Of a stretch of DNA of 64,000 bases, positions 1 through 11,726 are shown piece after piece; positions within the stretch are counted from its first letter, which is position 1; each line of letters opens with the position of its first letter. The translations under genes were made by a program, and so were the position numbers. This DNA is from Paracentrotus lividus (lineage: Eukaryota; Echinodermata; Echinoidea; Camarodonta; Echinidae), in NCBI GenBank assembly GCA_940671915.1, contig CALNVZ010000174.1, positions 72,761,911-72,825,910 of the forward strand, in the 5' to 3' direction. The notes under the pieces were generated by a model, which saw only the letters and a program-made list of their open reading frames with translations, searched no databases and was not told the origin of the DNA.

Positions 1-117
1 AGGCCTATATATCGGAGAATTTAACTCGCGCTTCGCGCTCGTTTGCTCGCTCCGCTCGCAAGATATTTTTTTCAAAGTTGGGCCCCCCTCTGGAAAATCC
101 TGGATCCGCGCCTGAAT
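1..117. repeat. Right end of a truncated transposon at the window edge
   Basis: The sequence contains CGCGCTTCGCGCTCG, the reverse complement of the motif that fills the elements at 854 and 55380. It ends in CCTGGATCCGCGCCTGA, like the right terminus of the element at 118-441. Only the end of the element is in the window. Confidence 0.4.
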
Positions 118-441
118 CAGCGCGGATACAGGGCCACCCCCCCCAGAAAAAAAAAAAGGGGGGGGAAAAAAAAAAGAAGAAAAAAAAGCGAGGCAAAATA
201 GACGAGCGGGCCGATTGACCCCAACCTTACCCTATAGTTGATACATGATGACCTCTTTGATGGCCGAAGGAAATTAACACATACCCCCCCCCCCCCCGGT
301 TATCGCTCGGCCAGCGTGACGTGAAAAAATTGAGTGTACCTTTTTGCTCGCCGATGTAAAGGGGGAAAAATTGGGTGTACCAAAATCTGGAATTCCGATT
401 TTGGCCCCCCCCCCTGTAATGAAATCCTGGATCCGCCACTG
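118..441. mobile_element. 324-bp CAG-ended MITE with 6-bp target duplication
   Basis: The left end is CAGCGCGGATACAGGG; the right end read in reverse is CAGTGGCGGATCCAGG. CTGAAT flanks both sides (112-117 and 442-447). The interior is poly-C/G rich and has no plausible gene. The termini resemble hAT elements, although classic hAT target duplications are 8 bp. Confidence 0.65.
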
Positions 442-853
442 CTGAATCATATGTAACACATAATTGAATAAATTGCAAATGAAGGTGTTAGGTACAAAAT
501 CCATTTTTTAAAAGTTTTTGTCAAAGGATGATAGACTGAGTGGATGAGACATGCATCATCGCACGCAATCCTATTCAATGCTCTGGCACAGCAGGGACAC
601 TTTCACTAGCTCAGTCTTCTTTCAATTTCTTAAAACTTGGAAAATGGACTCTATACCTGCCATCTTCATTTGCAAGTTACTCAATTATGCTTTACATTTA
701 TGATTCAAGAAAGGTATCATTGAAAAGGTGGAGAGTTCGTCTTTAATAATATGTTACTTCAACATAATTATGAATAGCCAAAATCATGAAATGAGCACGG
801 AACATGGGCCCTCTAAAAAATATTACCTAAAAGGATTACCTTTTATTTGATAC

Positions 854-2552
854 CAGGGCCGTCACCAGCTTTTTTCTAGGGGAGGTGCGTTTTGGAGTCA
901 ATATCCATTTTTAGGGGGCGAAGCGACCAGGCCCGCGTGAGCCTAGCGAGCGAGCAGGGGGAGGGGGGGGGGGTATAGGAGGGGTGTCTCACGACACCTC
1001 CTATACACCATAGAGATTTTTTTTTTTTCGCAATGAAAAAAAGAAAGAAGATAATTCCTTTTATGATGTAGGCCTAAACATGTGAGCGCGAAGCCCGAGA
1101 GGAAAGCTTTCTGTATATCGACTGAAGAAAAAGAATTTCGTTTAACCATTGTTTTGTGCTTTGTTTGCGAGCGCGAAGCGCGAGCCGAAAATTTTGCCTT
1201 ATAACCACATGAAGGCATTGTATTTTACACATATTGTGCGCCATACTTCTTAATTAACAGGTCTGTTTATAATGGTCTCAATAAATGTCTGTATATCCTT
1301 TTTGATCGAACGTGATGAAGTCAGAGTATTATGTTTGATCTTTGTTTTCTATTTGGCTTACGAGCGCGAAGCGCGAGCTGGAAATTTAGCCTTATAATGA
1401 CCTTTTTTAAAATTCCCCCACGAGCTGATAATCACCGCCCTTTAACAAAATGCGAAAGCGAAGCGCGAGCGAAATTAAATCTTTAAGAATGTTCAATATA
1501 AATGATTGTAGTCCCTTTCGGGAAATGATAATTCCTTTTTTAAGCATGCACGTAGCGGGGCAAAAGCTTTTAAATAATATTGGAGAAAGAATATTTTGTT
1601 TATTATTTGCCTTATTTTTTTGGTTGCGAGCGCGAAGCGCGAGCCGCAAATTTGCCATATAACAATATGAAGGCATTGTATTTCACACATATTTTGCCCC
1701 TTACTTCTTTTTAAATTCCTTTAGGAGCTGATAACCACCGCCCTTTGACAAAATGTGAGCGCCAAGCGAGAATGAAAATCACGTTAATAATCTATAAATT
1801 TAATGTTTGTAATCCCTTTCTGAATATGATGATAATTTTTGTAAACATACGAGCGCGAAGCGCGAGCGGAAAATCGTATGTAGATCGAGAACTGAAAACT
1901 AAGTATTAATCATTGGCTTTTGTTTGTTTTATTTTTAAAGTTTATAGCATACATGCATGCCCAACATTTTTTGTTATAATGACCTGAATGCAGGGCAGTT
2001 AAAACTTTTTTTGCAACTGACTAAAGCATCTCCTAAAATTGATGATAATTTTTTGTAATAGAATTAAACAACCATAGGAGAGCGCGCTTGTAAAAAAAAA
2101 AAAAATAATTCCATTTCTTTAGGCATTTAGGAGTTATCAAATTTATTTGTAACTCTAACTTAAAAGAAGATGTAGGCCTAATCCTTAGAGAAAAAAAAAG
2201 TTTCGAGCGCGAAGCGAGAGAAAAATTACGTAATTTGGGAGATATGGGTCGGCTGCTGCAGGGAAATGATGTCCAAAGAAGAAGCGGAAGAGCAAAATAC
2301 TACAACTTTATACTCTATCACATTTCGAATTTAGGTGCCGGTGTTTGAAACAAGCGGGACTGATTAGTAACCCCCCCCCCCCCTACCCACAACACCCCCT
2401 CCTCTGGCGACGACCATATTATATATTTGCTCCTCTTTCGCATCCCTGTTTTTTTTCTCTCTCTTCTCTTTTGCATATTTTTTTTTCTTCTTCTTTTCTG
2501 AAGGGGGGTGCGTTCGCCACCTCCGCACCCCCCCCCCCTGGCGACGGCCCTG
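854..2552. mobile_element. 1.7-kb non-autonomous transposon, CAGGGCCGTC termini (element A)
   Basis: The termini are CAGGGCCGTCACCAG (left) and, in reverse, CAGGGCCGTCGCCAG. They are flanked by the 5-bp repeat GATAC (849-853 and 2553-2557). The interior has at least six copies of a word close to GAGCGCGAAGCGCGAGC at intervals of roughly 90-290 bp, separated by AT-rich DNA. No open frame resembles a transposase. It shares about 150 bp with element B (1075-1235 here against 57650-57800). Confidence 0.8.
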
Positions 2553-2557
2553 GATAC

Positions 2558-2749
2558 ACACTCTATACTCTGAATAATTAAAGTAAAATAATGTGATGTC
2601 AACCTAAAGGTGAACTGCGCCACCTTCTTTTCAGTATTTTCCCTTTTCTTTTCGGGGGGGGGGGACCATGCCAAGCATAGTACCTCTCTTTGCCACGCCC
2701 ACACAATTTCTTCAAGATAATTTATGGTCGCCATATTCACTCGCGCAAT
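2558..2749. other. Intergenic DNA, nothing recognised
   Basis: A C/G homopolymer (GGGGGGGGGG at about 2656) and otherwise ordinary sequence upstream of NAA40. Open frames here are chance. Confidence 0.5.
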
Positions 2750-3131
2750 GTGTTTGTCGCCCTCTTATGGTACAACCTTTATAGCTATTTCGCGCCACAT
2801 TGAAGAGTTGCGGGAAAACGTAAACGAAATCAACTATTACAGCTTGCAAAGTATCTACATTGCCGATTTTATGTAGACTACACATTTGTGCATCCAGCCC
2901 TTCACATCCTTAAAAGACAAACATTATTTTCGACTAACTGTTAGACTGCTGTCGCTGTCTGATCTGAGCTGAGCTGATTTTGACAAGTCAAGAAAGAGAA
3001 GACACAGTGATCAGTGACTGACTGAGGAGGAAGGGCCTGGGAGTGGGAAATCTATCTATTTTACAAGGTGAAATCATCTGTCACTGTCAGTGTCAGGGCC
3101 TCTCACTCAGGCGTCATTGAAATAGTGCAAC
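2750..3131 (+). promoter_or_regulatory. NAA40 promoter-proximal region and 5' UTR
   Basis: This is the stretch directly upstream of the two-codon first coding exon. It is less AT-rich than the introns and largely free of the repeats seen before 2750. An in-frame stop lies just before the ATG, and the ATG context (CAAC ATG GG) is a reasonable eukaryotic start. No TATA box is obvious. The transcription start cannot be placed from sequence alone. Confidence 0.4.
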
Positions 3132-6100
3132 ATGGGGGTGAGTAATAAACGAAAAGATATTACTAGCGTAGATCTACTTATCAAATGAACAAAAATTAAC
3201 AATGATAGCACCTAGATCTAACTTAGATCTAATTTAGAATTAACGTTAGATGGAGGTTGCTACTTCTTCGAGTCGTGCACTCACTACCATTGACTAAACC
3301 GACCAGCCCCCGTCGCGAAGCGACGGGAAAATGACGAACCAGTAGTAGACCTACTCATATTTGGTGAAGGTTTGAAAATATCTATACATGACCACGCGTG
3401 GAGTGGAGCCGTTATGAACTTACCGAGACTAGCATAGACGGGACTACGTACGAAACATCAACACAGTCGTACTCAAAAGATTGAGCAAATGAACGATATG
3501 AATAAAACATGGAAAATTCACTTACCGAATTGTCCAATATTCTTCTCCTTATTTCCTTTCCTTGAGCACTGCTCCCTTATGTCCTCAAAGGAGTAAATTT
3601 TAGTATTCAACCGCTATATCGTACATCTTTGCCACCGATTCCACTGACCAAGAAGAAGCAAGTTATTCAATGGCGGGATAAATTGTGCCGCCCTCTTTTG
3701 TCGAAGGTTTGCATTTCGACGATGTCTCCGTCACGAGTCGAATGTGACATGGCAACAGTTAGTTTTACCTTGTTTGTTAATTCGTTGTTAGGATGATTAG
3801 CTTTTGATTCACTCGCGAATAGAATGAAAAAATAAATAACTAAATAAAAAATAGAAGGGCCTAGTAATAATGAAATAATAATATAGTATTAGCAAAAGTT
3901 TTGTTTATTGTTTTTAAAGCTATATATGAGGTAGAGAGGCCTGGTGATTTCTAATTTTTTAAAGTGAAGGGGCTGGGTCACAAGTGGGGGGGGGGTGGGG
4001 GCTGAACAAGCTAAAAATCGTGAAGGTATAGTAACTTTTGTGTTTTGTACATGTTTGCTGAGAAAAGTTGGCTGAACCCCCCCTCCCGCCCCCTCATTAT
4101 AAATACTAAAAGTTATAATGATCTCTTTTTTTTTTGCTTTTTAGTTTTTTTCATTTTCATGTTTGTTTATTTGTTTTTGTTTTGTTTTTGTTGTTTGTTT
4201 TTATTTATTTAATTTATTATTATTTTTTTTATTTATTTATTTTTTTTTTTTTGGGGGGGGGAGGGAATAAGTCCAAATTCTATCCAAGATTTACTAGGGC
4301 AATTGTAGGCCTAAATTTCCTGCCCCCATTTTCCCCCCCCAATGAATGGCTAGATGTATGTACTTGTTAAAAAGAAAATAAATAAATAAAACAGAGACAA
4401 AGACAGTTAGATGTATTTCAATTCAAGTTTAATTTTATTTACAAACACATGAAGAAATACAGATTATAAGGAATTTAAAAGTAAAGACAAAGTAAACAAG
4501 ACTAAGCTCGTCCGGGCCCCCATTACCAAAATATCTCGTCCACCCCCAACCCCCATCCCCTCCATCCACCCCTAAAAAAAGTCTAAGCAAAAACAAAAAA
4601 AAAAAAAAAAAAGGCTAAGCTGCGGGCCCCATGACAAAAAAATCTCGTCCAGCCCCCCCCTCTCCTCTAAAGAAAAAAAAAAAGGGAAAAAAAAAAAAAA
4701 AAAAAAAAGGCTAAGCTCCTTCCGGCCCCATGACAAAAATATCTCGTCCAGCCCCCCCCCCAAAAAAAAGGGGGGGATTGACGGCAGGCCCGATTTAGGC
4801 ACTCAATCCTACCCCTATGGCCGATACACGATGACCTTTATGATGTCCGAGGGGCGGGGGAAAAAACATCTCTCCATTTTTTTTTATTTTTTTTTTTTTA
4901 ATACTCAAGTGTGGAAGGTAGGTTAACATTTGCTTATTTTACGCGATGTTTACATAACACACCTCTCCATAATCGTGATCGCGATCGCAGGCACTCTATC
5001 TCTATATTTCCATTTCATTTTTTTCTCAAAGCGGACCATACGAAATCGAGTGGCAGAAAATCGGGAAGACTGCTGAAAATCGGTGAGTTTTTGCTCTCAT
5101 TTCACCTTTTAGTTCAGTTAAGCATTGTCAGAGATTAGTTAGGATTTAAAAATAAATATTTAAGTGGCACATTGACTCCCAAATTTAAACGTTATAACGG
5201 GATTGAAAGGTTAAATTCAGGTTAGAAATTATTTTTGTAACCACGCCAGAGTCACGTAGAGTCAGAGGCACGAGTTTGATATATCAAACGAGTGTAGTGC
5301 ATGAGTGTACATGACCACAAATTTCGTGGTAAAAAATACCTTATTTGAATTCATACTCACATTAAATCAAATCTTTGAAGTTTTTTCTCGAATTGGTGAC
5401 ATCTGCAAATGTTTCTCATGAAGTAGATCTAATCAACTAGTAATAATGAACAAAAATACAGGAAAATTGAGTCCATCCACGTATATTTCTCTGTCCGTGT
5501 GTCTTCGCCACAGAGTTAAATACGAATTCGCACAGTAAAATGACGTCATAAAAAATTGCAGCGATGGCACCAACACTATGAGAAGAGACAAGGCCAACGG
5601 AAAATTCATTTTGGTAAGTCAAAAAGCTCTTATATAATTCTGTTTTAAAACGGCCGTATCTTGAAATATCGTACATGCCGTTGAATTACATTTTAACATT
5701 AGATTCATCATATTAATCAGTATAATCACCTGATCGCACATCACCGCTGGAAATTTCGCTGTAAATGGGGGTGGTGGAAGTACAGCCCCGTCGCCTTCGG
5801 CAACGGGGCTGTGTATAGTTAACCATTGACTAGATTCTACACTCCTCTGTCTCTGATTCTGAACGACTCGAAGACGAGTAGCCTCTGTCTTAACAGTTAA
5901 TCCAGAGAGAGAGCTCACTCAAACAGCATGAAATTTGACCATGTCCATGAACTCATTTTGTTTGCACAAATGTGGAATCCTTTTGTCAAAAATTTTGAAT
6001 ATAATTCCAAAATCATTTAGCCTAGATTCTAGACGAGATCTAAAGTTAGATCTAACATGTTAGACCTAAACTATCTAGATCTAGTTGTATTTTATACTTT

Positions 6101-9100
6101 GTTAATCATGTCTAACAGTTAATACTTTGTTTATCATTTCTCATACTTGTAATGCAGCGAAAGACCAGTACCAAAGGAAAGGAAAAAAGGATGAAAAGGA
6201 AAGAGGTAAGAGCATTCTTGATGACTAAATCAAAGAAAAAATGTTACACGTGTTTTAAACTATCAAAATAAGTAGGCCTACTCATGGATGATTTTTATTT
6301 TTAGATTTAGATCTAGTCATGTTATTGTTATTCTTTGTCAATTAACTTAACTCAATTAGACTCTAAGTATTTACAATAATAAAGTAATAAATGTTATAAA
6401 AGAATCCCTAACATCTTTTGCACACGTATGCTACATGTAGGCAGATAATGTAAAGTATTTTAGAAGCGTGTAATTTCAGTGTGAATTGGTAACATGAATG
6501 CATGAACACACGCAGGATTTTCCTGATGATCTCCAAAGTTAACGGAGGGAGAACAACGAGAAGAAGAAGCATTTCTGTATCCGATCTATTAATCCAGATC
6601 ACAAATCTTTAATCTAGATTGTTTCAATGTTTTTTGTTCATTTATGGACGTTTCTTTCTTGGGTATATACATGTACATGTAGTAATGCTCTATTCAGAAT
6701 GAATTGCAATATTTGGAATCCGGTTTGCATACATATACACTAGTTGTTGCTATGTCTGAAAATATTCGTGAAGAACAACCTGTATTAAAAAAAGTATGTT
6801 TTATTACTTAGCGAAACAGGTACTATCTGTAGGTTTAATATGCATTTTATATTTATAAGTCAAATGCATGAAGCTAAGGGGAAAGAGGTCAGTGGGCCAG
6901 CTCCCATCGACAAATTAAGAAAAATTGCACCAAAACGGGTAAAAAGTGGTAAGAAGCAGCCTTTGTCCCCTTCCCCATCCCAATGTTGGAGTAATGTCTG
7001 TCAAAGTTGATTCAAGATTTTCCATTTTTTGCATGAATTCACACCAAATGCTGTCTTGTTAATATATGTATATTTAGATGAATGGGCCAAGAACAATGTA
7101 TGTGGATTCACATTCTATTCTCACAGCCAAAGTTGTGTATGTGTCTACCATTGGAGACTAATGGATAATTTCTTGTCTTTACATTACATCCCAGCGGAGT
7201 AAATTACTTTACGTTTAACATTATTCTTGTAAATAAAAACAAAGAGTAATTGCTGCATTAAATAGAAGTACATGTAGGACACCCTAGAGGTAGATGTTGA
7301 TAATGTTCAATCATTACCTGGCCGAATGTTCCACTGCATTGGAGATTTTACAGTGTATAATTTGGCTTTCAGCTCCATTTGGGTTTATTATTGGCGGGAA
7401 TGTGTCACAACTTATTATGACGTTAAAAAATGGTAGTTGCTGCTTCCCTGTTTAGCGTTCAACAAGATGGGGATAGAGCAATGTCCATCTGGCGCTGCTC
7501 AGTGGCTGTCGGGCCCATGAGAAAAGGGGCAAAACAAATATCCGGTCACCTTTGTTTCGGACAATAAAATGTGGAGCATTTGGATGACATGATAACAATT
7601 CATCAGAATTTTTGATGAATTTGCTTGCATGTGGCCATGTCTCATTACTAGTTTTCACATTTGATTGAAGCTACAATTATATGGATTGATGTTCTTATTT
7701 GTATTTTATTTCCCCCTCAGGAGCAAGCCAAAATAAAAGCCTCCAAGATAAAAGTAGATGCAGCTAACAAACTTGACGATCCCATGCAGAATTTAGCAGC
7801 ATTTAAAAAATATGAGAGAAACGAGTAAGTCATTCTTGTATTTACTGAGATGTTCTCTTTCGTTACGAGAAGTCAGTTCCAATAAAAGAGGGTCCCCTTT
7901 AATCCCTCTCAAGCAATTTGGTATAAAAAATTGCTTGAAGCTCAACATTATGTCTGTTGAAAAAGTATGCGTAGTAAATATATTTTATTTATACACAGTC
8001 TAACTGGTATTAGTGAGAACTTGTGTATTAGGACAACATACATAGGTCCTATGTATTCATAATTTTTTTTAGAAAACCAACATTTTCAATTTTTTCCAAT
8101 TGGAATATAAATTGAATGACCCTATACGTATAGACCCATATTTGTGTCTCTTTGGAACAGTTGTACAATGGTTTCACTGTATATTATCATTGTTTTTCAG
8201 ACTATTCCTCACCATAGACTGCAAGAAGGTGACTGATTTGGACAAGGATGTAACAGACTGGATCTTTAACCTTTTGAAGACCAACATGCAATCATTGTAA
8301 GTATAACAAGGTGCTCAATACCAAGCCAAATACCTCATCATTATGAGATTTGGAAATAATTGGTTTGTTTGCTGTAACAGTGGGGTAAAAATGAGGGTTG
8401 GTAGGTCGTTTTTATGAAATCGAGCATGGAAAACCCGTACACCACATGTACTGTGGTCTTTGGTAGATGTTGCGTGCAATGGGGATTCATAGACCAATGT
8501 TCTGCTCACTATGTTGAACATCAGCAATATTCTACTCTGCAAATCACAGGTTTTCATAAGCTTTTAAAACAAGACATGAAAATTAGGGTCGGTCGTCCCA
8601 GTTTATTGATTTTTGTTGTGGTCAGATTTTGAATAAAAAATTAAAAGTCCAGCGAGCTTCATGTGGGCAAGCTTCTCTACATGTAGCTGTGCTTTTCATA
8701 TCTTTATTAGTACATGTATAAGGTTCTGACAAAGATTCTGCTAGGATCGAAAGTTCAGGCTCTTTTTGACAAGACAGGTTTATTTGAGTATGCTTTATAC
8801 TGAACGCATCATATACATGTAAGAACATGTGCAAATGTTTGAAATTGGCACCACGAGAGGTAACTCGTGTTGTATCTGTGCTCGTTATAAAGGGAGTGGA
8901 CTGAATAACATTTATGCTGGGGGAAAAAAAATTGTTTTCTTCTCAGTCACAGGTAATCTTTGATTGACCATACTTTGCAAATTGAGCAGTGAGACAAGTG
9001 TCGTGAAATAAGTAGATTACACAGAAAAAAAAGACAATGGTTATTTATAATTGAGGAATTAAACATACACTAGATAATATAGCATATTTATTATTCTTCA

Positions 9101-11690
9101 AGTCATTCTTAAGTCATTCCTTGGGCTTTTCAAGCATCATATTTGCCAGACTGATACATGTAAACTCTCTATTTTATGCTGTTATACCAACCAATCATAG
9201 AATCACCTTCCCTCTTACTGTGCAATGTTTAATAATTTGTCTGGAACTTTTGTTTCCTTTAGATATGAAGCCAGTGATTGGGGATGGAAGGAACGAGAGA
9301 AGAAGGAAGAGTTGTTGGATGATCAAGCCCAGTATCTGATTGCAAGGACTGGAGAAGGACAGCTGGTTGGATTCTGCCATTTTAGATTTGAATTGGACTT
9401 TGAAGATGCAGTCATTTATTGGTAAATTGATACATCTCTTGTTTCTCTGCATATTTGTGGTTTTCCATTATTTTCCATGCCTTTTAGAAATGTGCGATCC
9501 AAGGTAGCCAGATCTATATTGAAGTAAGGTATAGATGTCACCAGAATGCATAATTTAAAAGTGAATTGTAATATAATTTTTTTTTTTGAATGTTGGAAGG
9601 AGTTATTGCCCCCTCCCTTACCTTACCTTTTTTATTTCAGCTGTGGCGTCAGATGTTTAGACAGTGTTTAGACATACTATTGTCACAGAAACATATTTTC
9701 TTTTGTAAGATGGAAATAGAGGAACACTCTAATTCGATACATTACCTGTTTTATAGTGCATGAAAGCACGGCCCCTTTCACCATTCTTACATTTATATGT
9801 ACCAAAAATATCTACCAAAGGACTCCTGTAACAATACACAATAAGCTATATGCTTGTGAGGTAAATTGGCACTTGGTCTAAACCTACTATGACTAATGCC
9901 TGTCACATGGTCTAATTCCATTTTGTCTTTGTCTTCTAATCTTTGGTCTAGTTGCTTCTTCACTTATTTACATTTTTTTCTAATTCTCTATGCATTTTCA
10001 TGTTCAGTTTGTCTAATTTCCACTTGGTATGACATCACTGGTCAATTTCAGTAACAAACTGGTAATAGATCAAATATGCAATTTGACTATAAGAAGAATT
10101 GGCAATTAGACCAGTTGACATAAAGACCAAATATGCTTAAATAGACTAAGGGAACATAGACCTGATTGGTAGTACACCAAAAGGATTTAGCACCCATGTG
10201 GTATTTGACAAAAAGAGGATTAGACCAACTGCTGTTAGACCAAGTGGGTATAAACTGCTTGTAATAGTCAGATTCTGTACTTCAGAATATAAATTATGAT
10301 ATGAATCACTTACAGTTTATCACCAATTTTTGCTTTGTTATGTTTCAACCATGCAGCTATGAGATACAAATTACATCAGAAGTGAGAAGAAAGGGCCTTG
10401 GTAAATTTCTCATGCAGATCTTGGAGCTCATGGCTTTCAGGTGACTTACAAGAAATGTAACATTAATTAGGAATGGGCTATAATATATATGGGTGATTTT
10501 TTGTTTTGCCCTGGTAACAGTTCTTTTGTGTTATATTTATCCTAACTCAACATGAAATGACAACATTTTTTACCTTGCGTCCCACAAAAAAGTGTGCAGG
10601 GCAAAAATTCAAGATGACCGCTGTTTTCCTAAAAAATCCCATTCTTAGCCATAATTTTGCCATTTTTTGGTGTTTTTAGCTTGTGGTGGTGTCTAATCCT
10701 ATGTATTGTAGGGCAGGCAATCTGGATTTTGGCCCTGCACATTTTTTGTGGGACTCAAAGTCAAAAATTTAGTCATGTTATTTTGAGGTAGGATAAATGG
10801 AACAGAAAAAACTGTTACCAGTGGAAAAATAACAAAAAAAAAACACATTTTTTATCTACTTATAGCCCACTCCTACATTGATGCAGACAATCTTTTCCTG
10901 AAATCTGGATAGATAATAGCTCAAATAATATAAATTTGCATTCATACCATTTTGATTTAGGGCATGATATAACCATGTATATCTGTGCATTTTATTTTCT
11001 AAGCCATGTAAGTCAAATACTTCTAGGATATGATATGACATACATGTACTTTCAAACTATCTGGCAATGAAAAATTTAAGGGTCTTTTGAACGAAGGTCT
11101 GGTATTATAATTTTCTAATTATAACTTCAACATTTAAATTTTATTACATTTCAAAGTATATTTCTAAATATCTTGTTATCATCCTTTTTTTTTGGGGGGG
11201 GGGGTGGGGGTGGGGGAAGGGGGGTTAAGTTTTGCATGTGGATTCTCTATTTGTCATGTCATATAGGCCTGTTATAAGAGTCGGTCCCATACTGGCATTT
11301 ATGATAAACTTAATTTCCCCCCCCCCCCTTTTAGAACTGAGATGAAGAAGGTTATGGTCACTGTCTTCAAGAACAACACAGTTGCTACAAATTTCTTCCA
11401 GAAATTACTGAAGTAAGTATTTATTTTAAGAAAAGGTGACTTTAGAAGAAAAGTATACTGTCTAATTGCATACCATACAGTTTTAATTGAGTGCACTTTG
11501 ATGAACGTAAAAATTATTAGACACGAACGAACAGCTGCATGTTCAGCCCCCCCCCCCCGACTTCCCAAGAAATGCTTCCTTGCAAATTATGTACTTTAAA
11601 AAAAATTCTATTAATGCAAACGTCTGTAATTTACTGTTTATTTTCCAACCAAATCTAACCATAACCAATAATGGTCAGAAACCCATGTTT

Positions 11691-11726
<36 letters not shown>

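Noticed and set aside
2318-2740. 140-codon reverse-strand frame
   Set aside because: It crosses the right end of element A and poly-C/G runs; the composition is low complexity and the frame depends on homopolymer length.
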